From assembly GCA_001579985.1 (NCBI GenBank), contig LRSR01001642.1, forward strand, positions 1 through 30,980: DNA of 30,980 bases, in the 5' to 3' direction. Position numbers and translations under genes: made by a program. Each line of letters starts with the position of its first letter. Positions within the stretch are counted from its first letter, which is position 1. Below the pieces are notes generated by a model. That model ran no database searches and was not told the DNA's origin. It saw only the letters and a program-made list of their open reading frames with translations. Origin of the DNA: Hypsibius dujardini (taxonomy: Eukaryota > Tardigrada > Eutardigrada > Parachela > Hypsibiidae). Of this stretch, positions 1 to 12,200 are shown piece after piece.

Positions 1-44
1 TGTATTTGTTATGACATGTTTGGAAATATAAAGCATGTGCCTAC

Positions 45-2660
45 CTTCCCGCCATAACATATCAAACTGACTGTCTCCACCGGTCTGCAAGAAAGGTGCT
101 CGCATGCCTCTGATATCCTGCCGTTTGACGTTTCCATACCGTGTCAAGATCTCCCGCTGCCCTTCAATCTCATCCGTCCAGTCTTGCTGCGTGAAATTCC
201 TACCCGGAAACGGGTGACTGATGGAATGCGAGGCAATCTCATGTCCGGAGCTGTAGAGATTCTGCACCAAGTTGTAGTCAGTCCACTCGTGGCTCACGTA
301 GAAGGTCCCCCTGATTGGACAGCCATTAGGATTGCGCCGTTGGTCGGAGAAAATCAACTTGTACAGGGCATTATTGGAAAATGTGACGGCATCATCGAAG
401 GTGATCATCACAATCTGCGGCGTCTCAGACGGCGGTAGGGACCCGGGAATGCTGGTACCTCCACACAGGCAGTTTGGTAGTTTGCAAGTGTTATAGTCGC
501 ATTTGACTGCTCGTGTACCGTACGTTGCAGGTTCAACTGTATTCCTCATCGGACTCTTCGGTTGGGTTGGTCGGTGTAGTGTCCCGGGAGAGTTTGTCGC
601 ATTGGCGGGGTTAATTGACGTAGTCTTTGTGGCCATGGTCGATGTCTGATGGCTCGTGGTTTGAGGGTGTGCACTTCCAGCGTTAGACACGTTAGAGGAC
701 ATTGCCGATGATAACAAACGATCATTGTTAGGAGGCACCTGTAAATAACTACAGTGTATTGTAGAAAAAAATCGTAGGTACCATTAAGCACTGTAACTGA
801 TGGGAAATAGGACTCACAACAGATCAATTGCAAACTAACAGCCTCAGATTGAAATGAAACTTTTTTCCTGAGTGCCACTCCCATAATGTCATTTAAAAAA
901 ATATTTCATGCCGGGGACATAGACCCAGTTTAATTGAAACAATTAATGGAGTTGTAAAACCACTCGAGTATTCCTGCCCAGGCCCGCGTCAAAATTTTGA
1001 AGAAAAAATTGTGTTGGAAGAGTAGGTATTCAGCAGAAAAAACTTGGCCAAGATCTGAGACTGGCACTGGCAATTGATCCTTTGTCAATAGATTTAGGCA
1101 AAAATATACTACTCTGGAAGCGATAGCCCATTGGGGTTTGAGAAGGGGCTTTTAGGTGTCGAATTTAGAACAGCTCCTATTTATATGGAATACAACTAAT
1201 TCTTTATTAATGCGACACGTGTTTATTTTAAAATATTTTGAAAGTTTTAGTTCCGCGAAGTCTCGCACAATAGATTTTCAAAGTTAAAAACACTGGAACA
1301 TTGTTATTGTATTTTTCCCTGATTTGGATTATAATTATTTTAACTTCTGTAAATTACTTAATTGGCATATTTGGTTCTGGGCCCTATGCAAAGTTTATTC
1401 AAAATTGATTGGCGGCAGTCCAATTTATTGCATGGACGCCGGGGTTAGGCGAATCAATTTAGTTTTTTCGCTAACCGTGCAGGATTTTTATTAGCAGCTT
1501 TTATATTTGGCCATAAATTAAAGTTTGCTGGGCCATGAAGGTGTAAGTAATGTAATTAATAAAAGTACGGGGAAAGCATTCTAACGTCGACATCCAAATT
1601 GGTACCCTAAACCAGGGAGTGTACTAAACTGACAGACCATATGTCATGGTTGAAGAAAGGGGTTCCAGGGGTAACTTTAGCAGAATTCAGCATACCGTTT
1701 TTGTAATTATTTCAAAAGTTGTCACGGCCTGAGGCTGTAAGTGACAGGGTGTCATGACCGTGGCCTTGATGTGATGAGAATATGCACCCCGAGAATAAAA
1801 CACGTTTTAGCACGTGCCGCCTTTTCAGTGAAAGTCATAATGTCCACATAAGATCTACATTGCCAATAAAGGACCTCACGTGGCGATCTCGGTTATTAAC
1901 AATATTCTGCAGCTATTGTACAGTAGAAGTTTCATGAACAAGAGGTCGCGCAGTCAACCCTAAATACTATTGCTGACTGCCTCATCACTCGCCTCTTCTG
2001 TACTGTAATGACTCTCGCTGTACGGATCAAAGTAGCTCACACGCTGCAAATCGAACAGATGCAATTGAAATACTGGATGATTACTGTCTCTCTTTTAAAA
2101 AAAAACCTCTTAAGGACGAGCATCCAATTTTATTGTTATTTTATAACATAATAGACAATTGAAGCTTACAGTCTGTAGCTTAAATTATTCCCACCCCACC
2201 ACGTTTGAAAATCATAGCCTATACTATTGAGCTTACCATGGTCGTTACATTTGCTCCCGGAATGATTGGGGCGTCGATTTCAGTAGGCACGTAATTTTTC
2301 ACAGGCGCACCCGAATGACTAAGAAGCTCCGGAGCCTAGAAAAAAATGGACCCATGAAATTTGGATCCGTTTGAGAAGTATAGATATTCTCTCGATGGGT
2401 GACGTATGAATCCTCGAAGAAAGTATGGATCTTACCATGACAGAAGCTTTGATGCTCTTGTCTGCTCCCGTCTTCTCATGGACAGCATCGTCTACAATTT
2501 TTAGTGAACCGTCGACAAACGATGCGAGTAGGAGTGCCATAAGCATTCCACAAATTACAGCGAGATGCCTAAATAAAACAGTGAGAGATTTCTACGGGTT
2601 TTTCAGTCAGAGTATTTGTTTGAACAGTGATTATCACTTTTACCTGGTGTTTAGCATCAT
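45..2660 (-). CDS. Chitin deacetylase, left tandem copy (5' part; 3' exons beyond the window)
   Basis: Predicted secreted polysaccharide deacetylase that converts chitin to chitosan. Coding exons on the minus strand: 2660-2644 (17 nt), 2568-2436, 2335-2237 and 738-45, each bounded by GT..AG, with matching phases (2, 0, 0, then 1 at the edge), giving 314 codons in the window. The start reads MMLNTRHLAVICGMLMALLL, a signal peptide. A Ser/Thr-rich linker follows (about residues 85-165), then the NodB-type catalytic domain: CKLPNCLCGG, metal-binding ITFDDAV, NPNGCPIRGTFYVSHEWTDY, the HSISH zinc site and RGMRAPF. No chitin-binding (CBM14) or LDLa cysteine pattern is visible before the domain, unlike insect CDA1/CDA2. 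The remaining catalytic exons should lie left of position 1, since the last donor (GTAGGC, 44-39) is intact. The intron at 2435-2336 is absent from the right-hand paralogue. Confidence 0.9.
739..2236 (-). other. Large third intron of the left chitin deacetylase gene
   Basis: A 1498-nt intron with donor GTAAGC at 2236 and acceptor TTATTTACAG ending at 739. It is AT-rich and I see no other gene in it. A block at about 1005-1090 resembles a block in the second intron of the neighbouring paralogue (about 7045-7130). Confidence 0.6.
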
Positions 2661-3948
2661 CTCTAATTGGATTTTGAGTTTATGTGGAGAACTCGAAAAA
2701 CAAAAAAATGGTCAACCTCTAAACCACGAAGTCTTGCTGAGAACAGTGTAAACCTACTAAATAAAACTTTAATCGACTAAATAATGGTAATAAATAATTA
2801 TGGAAACGGAATGGTCTCTTCCGCTTCCTTCTACACGCATAAATTTGGCGTAGTTCAAGGCCGAAACCGGTGTGGCTGGGTAATTGTAATTATACCGGCA
2901 ATTTAATGCAACGGCACTTAAATTTAAACCCGGCCCGAGGTACTTTTTTTGTCAGTGAATGAATGAATGAATGATCGTAAAAAAAATTTACTTTCACTTA
3001 CTTCGAGACCCTTGAACTGCCCGTGGTTGGAGAAGCATTGTTTTCAGCGCTCACAATGGCGTCTGCGCCACATCATATACCGGTGAGATTGCACCCATTA
3101 AAAATTAATTACTAGGTATTACGACATCCTAGGCATCAATTTGATCGAGCGTGCTAATTTATAGACCCACTTGTTTTAGAATTTCTAGCGATAAATTGGC
3201 TGAAGTTCCGTACCTGCTGAACGGCAATTATTTTAAGTCGAAGTGGTCTCGCAATATAAGCCTTGTGGAACAGCCTCAGGTAACATAAGTGAACGGAACA
3301 GTGAGCAATAAATGCGAACGGAAACGGCAGACGCGGTATTTCAAGAGTTATTAGAATGGTGGCGCCGCCTTCAGTCATTGCCGTCATTGCAGTCAGTCAG
3401 TCATGGCCGCCAAATACGAAAGGACAAATTGGTCTAGGCGTCGGACTAAATGTGACGATAAGCTATATTGTATTCCAGTAGGCTTTCACAGCTTTTCGAA
3501 AGAAGCCGAGGCAGTCATTTCAGGTTCTGTGGGCAATGTAATTTTTGACTGAGGAAAGATCCAAATCCAGGACTAAGTAGTTAAGCATAGAATGTCTATC
3601 ACAAATTGAATTAAAAACTTGTGTCTTTTCCGTGATATAGCCAGTAAATCTTGGATCATTTTTGAAGGCTCGCCAACTAGAAAGTCAGTCTATCTTTGTC
3701 CTCTTTTGGAACATAAACTTTTCTAAGAGTCCATAACCCCCCCCCCCATGATTGTAGTATTTTGAACTTGTAGGACTAATAATAATGCTAATAAAGCAGT
3801 TATTATTGGGAGATTAATCTCAGCTAATGAAACTGGAAGATTTCAGCTATGCGGACCGAGTGCTGTTTGCTGCTAATAAATTGATCAAGTACATGTGAAT
3901 ATCTGACCACTCCGTTATAACTGGGATTATGCACTTAAAAGCGCAATG
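2661..3948. other. Intergenic region between the two chitin deacetylase genes
   Basis: It holds the putative promoter side of the left gene and the 3' flank of the right gene. I see a short (GAAT)n run near 2957-2974 and a C homopolymer near 3739-3748. No convincing gene; the open frames here are short and have no splice context. Confidence 0.5.
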
Positions 3949-3954
3949 TTTATT
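3949..3954 (-). terminator. Candidate AATAAA polyadenylation signal of the right chitin deacetylase gene
   Basis: AATAAA on the minus strand, about 73 nt past the TAG stop at 4027-4029. Spacing and orientation fit a 3' end signal; the short A-rich stretch just before it makes chance occurrence possible. Confidence 0.4.
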
Positions 3955-4026
3955 TACTGTTTTTTTTTCATGTGCATTTAAGTAGAGCATTTCGACTTGT
4001 ACAACAACAACAAACAACTAGAGTAT

Positions 4027-7000
4027 CTATGTTTTCTTGCAGGATTTTGCATTGGCTGCAGCAGGTGCTATGAGAGTTGTGTTTTTCATCCATGGATAGC
4101 TGTCGGGGCAGGACGCTGCACATGTGGTTATTCCCCGCAGCCCTCCACAATAGCAGGTTGTACATAATTTGGGAGCCACGCACGGGCTGGGTCGTTTCAT
4201 ATTGGTGCAACTCCACGGTTGAAACTTATTCAGTTTTGCCAATGGAGTTGGCTTTTGAATCCACTGCAACACATAAAAGAAACCATCATCTGAAGGCTGA
4301 AAGATGAATCTCAACAGATTGCAGTAAGTAACTCTTCTATAGCTCGTAATGCGTTACAAGTAATGTTTTCTCGCCTCCATTTTTACCTGTAGTGCTTGAG
4401 AGGTGGTGAGTACCCACACATCGGGCATGTCCAGTATGGCGTCCAGAAATTTAGAGAATCCGTTGGCCGGAAACCACGCGGCGTGGTAGTAGATGCCGAA
4501 TGGGGCTTTGTTACTTTGGTAATGGCGTTTGAAGTTGCTCATCAACAGGCGATATACCTCGTTGGCGTTGGCTTGCTTGTGACAAGCGTCTGCCATGGAG
4601 CAGCGCTGTCCGACTAGATCGCTCCATGGTACCAACGGCATTTCCCACAGCCCGGGGTATGACTTGGTTGGACAAGCCCCGAGGTTGCAGGTGTGAGGTA
4701 GGGCGTAGTCCAAGGTGTAAGGCCACATTGGCGGATTGTTGCTCGAAACAATCATAGAGCTGTCGTAGGTAAATCCTAAGAAGAATGCGCGAGAATTCAG
4801 CTTCATGTTTGTGATGACATAATTTTTAATTTTCTTTGTGATTGTGTGATTGTAATTGTTCGAGGCTTAACCACATGAGGAGAGAGGAGCGTCAAATAGT
4901 ATCTCCTCATAGACACGTCCTTTCACAGAGGTTAAACGTATACATTTTCAATGTGGATATTCTAGTTGGACGTAGTTTTATTTCGACATCGGATGGCGAG
5001 ACCTTTGTTCGAAAATGGCATATTGCCACGATTATTTGTACTACACTTTTACCCGTATACTACTTTGTGTAAAAGGCTCAAACTGTGTTTTATTAGACCT
5101 TCATAAAAGAAAGGGACAACAAGGAACTTCCGTGTCAAGTTAACACGCGAAAGCGCAACCACTTAATATTCTGAAATTATGGAGGACTTAGCTCTATTAC
5201 TATATTTATGAAAGATAATATACTTCCAAAAAATTACTCTCTCTATGTCAGTCTTCATCGACGAATGCTTCGATACCCCTTGAAAAAATTCAGCTGCCTC
5301 CAACCCATTCTAAAGTGAATATTAACAATTCGTTCGAAAAAACTGAGTGGTAATTTGCAGGTGGAGCACCATTATACTGGTAATGCTATTGACTATCTTG
5401 AGTATAGCGCAGACAAATGGTTGTTGGGATTCGGCCATAAATTTGGTGCCATTAATTTCCCCTTTAATTGCGGATCTAATAGCCTCAAAGCATTTTTTGC
5501 TAGTTTTAAATGAAGTGGGATAATTGAATCGAAGCTGCACAAATTTGGCCCTTTCCGCGTGCGAAACAAATTTGTCATGCGGTTAAAATAAAAGAAGTTT
5601 AAGAGCACCAAATTTAGGAACCCATTAAACCCCAAGTAAAGTCCGAGAAAGCCATCGAAAATGTTTTGCAGTCCTTGGAAAACTCGTTAGGGTTTCCAGA
5701 ATTTGTCGAGGATATAAATAAAGTGAGTATATTGCTGACCTTTTCGCCACAGCATCTCAAACTGGTTGCTCCCGCCGGTCTGCAAAAACGGCGCACGCAT
5801 GCCCCTCACATCTTCCGGTCTAACAGCCGCATATCTTGCCAACAGCTCACGCTGTCCCGCAATCTCATCCGTCCAGTCTTGCTGTGTGAAGTTCTTTCCC
5901 GGAAACGGGTGGCTAATCGAATGCGAGGCAATCTCATGCCCGGCACTGTACAAATTCTGCACCAGATTGTAATCGGTCCACTCGTGGCTCACGTAGAAAG
6001 TCCCCCTGATTGGGCAGCCATTGGGATTCCTGCGATCGTTGTTGAAGAGCGACTGGTATAGCTGATAATTCATTCCATTGACCGAATCGTCGAAGGTAAT
6101 CATCACAATTTGCGGCGTCTCCTCAAGGGGGATCGATCCAGGGATGGCATCGCTGCCGCATAAACAGTTTGGCAGTTTACATGCCGTTTCAACGCACTTT
6201 TGTGCGACTTTACCGAAGGATCTGTAGTCCAGTGGATTTCGCTCGAGGGCTTTGAGTTGCCGTTCCAGTGGATCGTCCTCTTGATGTGGAGCGAAGGAAG
6301 ACGGAGTCACAATAACCGGCTGAGTGATGGGCAGTTTTAAACGGACATCGATGCGATCCTCCTGGAAAGGGAACATTGCGTAAATAAATTTATGTTCCCC
6401 GGATATTTGGTTTTAGGGAAATTAAGGAGCGTTGACAACTAGAACTCGATTAATTTATATGGAAGTACGGTAATATTTAATGTACGGCCGCAAATTTAAT
6501 GTATGATTTGAGATCCTTGGATGTGCTTTTGGGCCTTTTTCCAACGAGACCAGAAATTCTTAGGGGTGTAATATCGAAGAAGGTCCCGGACTCCCCCGGC
6601 TGCTACAGACTGATCATTGCATCCCACATTGAAATGTTGAGTGAGACGCTGATAAGGAAAACTGGAAACGTTTTTTTAAGTTGGACAACCACTGGGAGAT
6701 TCCAGTAGTAACAATACAGACCTGCTTCAAAAACCTATTTTCCTTTGCTGTTTTTTTGAACCAACTTACGCAAAATTTAATTGCAAATCTATTGGTAACA
6801 GCCGACATTTTTTTTTGAAAACGAGGGAGAGGAGTTACGGCTGCTATTCGGTAAAGCATTCCTGTTAGTGCACGGCCAGTGGACTGCAGGAAGTACCTGG
6901 ATTCCGTCAGTGCCTATAGCTCCGTCCCCTCATCTCCAATTTTGTTTTTCACTGATGCCAATTGACTACAAATTTTGTGTCCGTAGATGTAAACCAATTT

Positions 7001-7685
7001 GCGAAAGAAAACAGATTTGAGTAATTGTTCCCGGTAAGCAATATTTTCTAAAATTGTGTTAGAGGAATAGGTTATCAACAAAAGTATGGCCGTCATCTGA
7101 AACCGACACTGATAATTGATTCCTTGTGAGCTTCGTCCATCATTTCTATCAATTTCATTCTTTTGATATCTGAAAAAAATTCTTTTAGCGGTTGAGATGG
7201 TATGGCATTGCAAATTATTTGCATGCCTGCGACAGCACTTAGTCAGTTCAACATTGAAAAGAGTACATCTGCACAAACGGATTGTGGCTGGTTACACTCA
7301 CCCAATAGGGAAGTCACCTAATGGTTGGTAAAAGTTTGTGAAACACATATTATTTACCGCTAATGTTGAGACGTTCGCTCCGCCTACGATTATGGCGCCG
7401 GTTTTTACAGGAACAAAAGTCTTGTCCTTTGCGACCTTATGCTGAAGTAGGAATTCCTTCACCCATTCAGCTGACGATTTTATAACGGAGTTGCTTCCTG
7501 GCTTTCCGCGTATAGCACCTCCCACGAGACTTCCTGCCGCAGCTTCAGCATATAAAGACATCCCGGTGATAGATAATCCACAGAGCAGTATGAGACTAAG
7601 TGGAACACAAACAAGATTAATTTACGACAACTATGCTCCATAACAATGACTCTAAACACACATCTTACCGAATCTGGAGAGCCAT
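4027..7685 (-). CDS. Chitin deacetylase, right tandem copy (complete, 500 aa)
   Basis: Predicted secreted metal-dependent chitin deacetylase acting on extracellular chitin. Five exons: 7685-7669 (17 nt), 7595-7358, 6361-5740, 4775-4387 and 4263-4027. Introns are 73, 996, 964 and 123 nt, all GT..AG, with consistent phases (2, 0, 1, 0). The protein begins MALQIRLILLCGLSITGMSL, a signal peptide, then has a spacer to about residue 145. The catalytic domain shows TFDD (about 174-177, catalytic base and metal ligand), HSISH (about 232-236, zinc ligands), RAPF (about 274-277), PWSDL (about 343) and YYHAAW (about 390, catalytic His), so all five deacetylase motifs are present. A cysteine-rich tail (PTPLAKLNKF through SCKKT) matches the C-terminal region of arthropod CDAs. 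No chitin-binding or LDLa module is visible, as in the ChBD-less gut-type insect CDAs, but I cannot assign an orthologue group without a tree. Confidence 0.93.
4776..5739 (-). other. Third intron of the right chitin deacetylase gene
   Basis: A 964-nt intron, donor GTCAGC and acceptor TTCTTCTTAG. It contains a dispersed repeat copy at about 5584-5692. Nothing else is recognised. Confidence 0.6.
5584..5692. repeat. Dispersed repeat, copy 1 (inside a chitin deacetylase intron)
   Basis: About 105 bp align in the same orientation with 30582-30690 at roughly three-quarters identity by eye, sharing blocks such as gtttaagagcaccaaa, taaagtcc and tcgaaaatgtttt. On the minus strand both copies read like a short hydrophobic peptide (FGLYLG), so it may be a fragment of a transposon ORF or a decayed exon. 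Family unknown. Confidence 0.6.
6362..7357 (-). other. Second intron of the right chitin deacetylase gene
   Basis: A 996-nt intron, donor GTAAAT and acceptor CCCTTTCCAG. The block at about 7045-7130 resembles one in the corresponding intron of the left paralogue. I found no extra exon that would add a chitin-binding domain. Confidence 0.6.
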
Positions 7686-9234
7686 TGTTGAGGTAAATTT
7701 TGAAGATGAAGAAATAAATAAGTAAATAAATTAGTAAGAAATAGAAAGATCGGAAATTTGATCGGCACATAAAGAAACGAAAACTCTATACATCAGGCTT
7801 GGTCAGTTCGCATTTTTCATCACAAAGTTCAAGGCCGGACCTGCCGTGTAACTAAAGACATGCTCGGACAGTTCTTCGTCAGGGCAAAAGACAAACACGT
7901 TGCACTGATAATCGACTCGTAAGATGAGCGGGTTCGATGTATGCCATTTCGATTTGTTATACTCAGCTGTCTGTCAGTAATTCTCGCACGAGTTATATTT
8001 TAATAATGTATACGGCACTAAATGGTCAATGAACGTAACGTGATCTCGCTGATGGTGAGTGCAACCGACTTACCTAGTTCGCGGTACACCCGTGAACTGC
8101 CGGCGTGATCGTTCTCGCTTCACAGACGCCTAATTTGACTCACGTTTTTTCTTTCTCGGCGCGAGCACTTGCCGTGCCTTGCAGCTTGACACATATAACT
8201 GCAGTTGTTTGTTTATTGGTCGTAATATATAAATAAAATAGCGCCATGCCGCTGTGGACAAATTTTTCGCTGAAAAACGCTTTTCTCGCTCAGGGTGGTC
8301 TCGGATTTTACGGCTCCACAGACGGTTTTATTGTCAGGAAGCTATTATCCGCTCAACCAGTAATAAGATCTAGGAATGGCCAAAAACTTGAATTCTTGAT
8401 GAATTCAAGTTTTTGGCCGACTAAACATTACTTAACCAAATGCTGAGCTTAGTTGTTAGTAACAACCCTTTTGTCCAGGTAAAGTCCCCATTACTGTATA
8501 AGCTCAATTTTCATAGAAAGAAACTAAAATTCGTACTTATAAAGTACTAGTTTGAGTTCCTTTTTTTCCCTTAAATTTTTATTGGCAACCAAATTTCTAA
8601 TTTAATTTTTTTCGTCCACTAAAAAACAAGGTAAAAAACTAGTTGCTAGCCAGTAAGTTAGCGTTATTTCAGTTTCTTAGTGAAAGTTAGTTTTGCCATC
8701 CATAAGGACAACTCCAAAGGTTTTATTCTTCGACAGAGAAACCGTAATTCACTGTCAGACTGCTGCCCTATAGATTGTCTTCCATTTATCACTTTCGGCT
8801 GATGCTACCTCCAAAATTAAAACATCCAAAAATCATTGGAAACTTGGTGTTGTTTGTAATTTTTGAATCTGTAAGCGTCAACGATCCCGTTAGGCGTGAG
8901 CAGTTTTCAGGGACCATTCGGTTCTGCAGGAAACCTTTACTTGCTTTGAGGCAGTCAATAAAGCAAGGCCGAATTAATCCAACGGAACTGTTTGAGACAT
9001 TGTTCTCTGTTTTGGTGAAGCTATTTTAATTCCATAGTAATTAGCATAGTCGCGAGGAATGAATTACAGCTATGTCTGTACGTAGAAAATATACCATACA
9101 ATGTGATATGTGTTTTAACCTTCTGGATGACAGCCTAACATTTTGCGATCATTTCATTTGATTGCTGCTCGACTATATCTGTTGTCGGAATGGGGTTGAT
9201 GCTTCAATTACGAGTATTTCCCTGGTGCCAACCA
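7686..9234. other. Intergenic region between the chitin deacetylase pair and the receptor cluster
   Basis: It holds the upstream flank of the right chitin deacetylase gene and the 3' flank of the first receptor gene. It includes the perfect 18-bp hairpin at 8378-8418. A short plus-strand frame from 8246 has a TATATAAATA about 20 nt upstream but no family resemblance, so I do not call it a gene. Confidence 0.45.
8378..8418. repeat. Perfect inverted repeat, 18-bp arms with a 5-nt loop
   Basis: The arm ggccaaaaacttgaattc (8378-8395) is followed by loop ttgat and its exact reverse complement (8401-8418). No T-run follows, and the host is eukaryotic, so a bacterial-style terminator is not meant. 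It could be a fold-back remnant. Confidence 0.85.
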
Positions 9235-12200
9235 CTAGCTGCAACTGGAGATATTATTTGATCTTTGAGTGATCTCGTAGGCCACGACGCTGAAGGACAA
9301 GCCGAATGTGACAGTCTGAAAAACGCAACTACCAATGTCAAAGGAACGATTGAACAAATAAGCATTATTGATGCTAGTGTTTCCCCTTACCCCTGCAAAC
9401 AATGGTCTCGTGAAATTGATGAAACCAGCTCCCTGGAGGACTATACTGTTCTGCTCGCTGGAGGACATAATGTCCTGCAGAATTTCATGAATTTGGCTGT
9501 CCTGTTTAAACACACAAACATTGATATAGCGCACACAGCGATCAAATTAATCAGCTCACATCACCGTACTGGTGGCTCGTCCGGAAAACATCTGCGCACG
9601 GCAACGGATAATTCGTAGGCACGCAAATTTGTTGATTCCGCCTAAAATGAATGGCAAAAAATATTTCTGTGATTCCATGATCAGGGCTTGTTTAGAATCT
9701 TACACTACTAGTTGGAATTAGGACGCCTGAAGAATGAGCCAGGGCGGGCACAGGGATAACAATTAGTGAGAAGAAATAGAAAATTGTTTTTTCGAATCTT
9801 TGCCAGAAAAAAAGATCCACCAGTTTTTCCAGACCCTCCTGATAATAAGTGGTTTTGTCATTTACGGTAATGGATGAACCTCCGGTGTTGTTTTTAAGGC
9901 CGATTTTCAGCAAAACATCAAATACAGCGCTTAATTTACATTTTTTCCATCAAAATAGTTTCATGTTGACAATGTTACCTTTGACGGCCCTCGCGAATCA
10001 AAGAGAAAAACAGGATCCCGGGCGGACGCTCTGTGGAATTTTTAGGGTGCAGAACTTCCCTTACTCCATCTTCAACTCTTCTCTGATTCTCAGTTTGATG
10101 AAGATACAAATTCCTACCAATTTTGTTGATTACTCAAAGGGAACAAAAAACTGAGAAAGTTGTGGAAAAAATAGCGCGTCTCATTGAGGCAAAAAATGCA
10201 TCCAGGACATCGCTATTGTCTGGTCATCCGCGAGTTTGGCGTTTTTTGGCGTAAAAATTGTTTCTATTTTTGTGTAGGACACTAAAATATTTATTGCGTT
10301 TTAAGTTTCTATTTTTCATCGACTTGAGGAAAGTGGGGGTTGATAGAGTTTAGTCAAAAATAAGTTTTCACCCGGTATAATGATATGACGCGTTTTGAAA
10401 TCCCAAGGGCCACTGATGGCGAAGCCCCCAAGCCCTAAAATTATTAGGAACGAATCATCAAATGTTTTACTGACTTTTGGAAGAAACAAATCTTCGTGTG
10501 TCTTTTGTTCACCCCCTAGCCCTCCTCTGGAGGGTTCTAGTTTCGTCCTCCTAGGACCTTAACTGCGATCCTGCCCCTAACCCCGTTCGTGACTGACGTC
10601 CGAGCCTTGGGTATGGGAAGGAGGGGGAGCGTATTATAACAATTTTATCAGCCGTTACCTCGTCGAACACAGAAGCCAATGGTAGCAAGAGTATCGTCGA
10701 ATAACCAACAAAGAAGATAATCGACAGACAATTGTAGATCCAAGTTGGCAGATTCGTGTCATGATGGTTGCTGATTATTACCGTAGCCACAAATCCCATG
10801 ACAGTGGCCTGATCTAGCATATGACACGCAAAGCCAATATTTCGAAAGAATGCATCAAGATCAGCGCAAAATTTGCGAATGACCGCCTGTGTTCTCCGAA
10901 TCATTTCAAGATGATCAATCAGATGCTCTTTAAGGGTCGATGGAAAATCAATCTCGTGTGATCTTTCAGTACTAGCATTGGGATTATTCTGGATAGCGAG
11001 TTGAAGCTTCCCAATAGCATCATTGTTGGCCTTGATGAAAAAACGCAGCATCATAGCGAAGACAATTCCTAGAGTGACGACTTGCTGAGACAAACCGTAG
11101 AGCGATACGTAGAATCCTTGAGACATATATACAAGTCCATATGGAATAATGAGCCTCAATTTTTTTTCGAAGTCTTCCTGCGCCACAGCTGTGCTGTTGT
11201 TTTTCGGCGGACCATTGATGCCGGCGGATATGAGGTTGCCAATGACAGTGCTCAATTGCCAAATGGTATGGAAAACGATGGTCGCTACACCAAGTCGATT
11301 AGCATTTCGTCTCCATCTGCGAAAGAAAAAATGTTGCTTTTAGTTTGTATCAGAATAACCACTAAAGGCGGCCGGTCACAGAGGCTTGTTTAGGATACTT
11401 TGAAGCCAGAACCAGCACCCCTCGTTGTAGGGGCAGGTGGCGGACAAAATTGAACCTAAACCTCGGCCTATCGTTTCTAATTTTTTTGAAATTAGTGGGG
11501 GGTTCAATTTCCAAGGCCGGTGGAGTTATAAAACATTAAAAACAACTTCAGATTTGAGGTTTTTTTGTTTGATTCAAATCCAATATATGCTCTCATTTAA
11601 TTAAAGCAAATGGAAGCTTCAGCATGTTCGAGAATGGTTCAAATTTGACAGAAAACTGATATTTTCGAACACGATTTGAAATTCTAGGGGGTCTTATGAA
11701 AAGCAGACCCCCATGCCCACACAAGTTTGAAAATGATCAGAGACAATATGCATGCATTATGCCCTTTTGGCCCCCCCCTGGCCCTACCGTGAAGGGTCCT
11801 ACTTTCAACTTGTAAGGATCCTAAGCGAGCCCCTGGTGGGTCACGTGAAAGAGACCGAATGAATGAAACATCTTAAAACAGACTCTATATATCCCGCAAT
11901 ATTTTGTTTTCTTCATTCGAACAACTACAATAACAATAATATTAAAAAATATTATCTTATATGGGGTAAATAGTTCTAATTATAACGCTGTTTTGATTAC
12001 AAGCATTGTTTTGATCTTTTCGGTTCCGTGCAATAATGATCCCTCGGTCTTCAAAATATTTCATGCTGATGACCACGTTGCTAATTATGTAGCAAAGAAA
12101 TAAATAAAACGCATGGTGGCGTCAAAGGAATACAACATTTTCGCTGAGAACTGACCCATTGCAACACCTTTTGAGATTGTCAGAATCCGGCAGGAGAGAA

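Noticed and set aside
5666-6061. A 131-codon plus-strand open frame
   Set aside because: It lies antisense to the chitin deacetylase catalytic exon and reflects that exon's codon use.
6914-7276. A 120-codon minus-strand frame
   Set aside because: It lies within a chitin deacetylase intron. Part overlaps the intron block shared with the paralogue, but the paralogue does not keep this frame.
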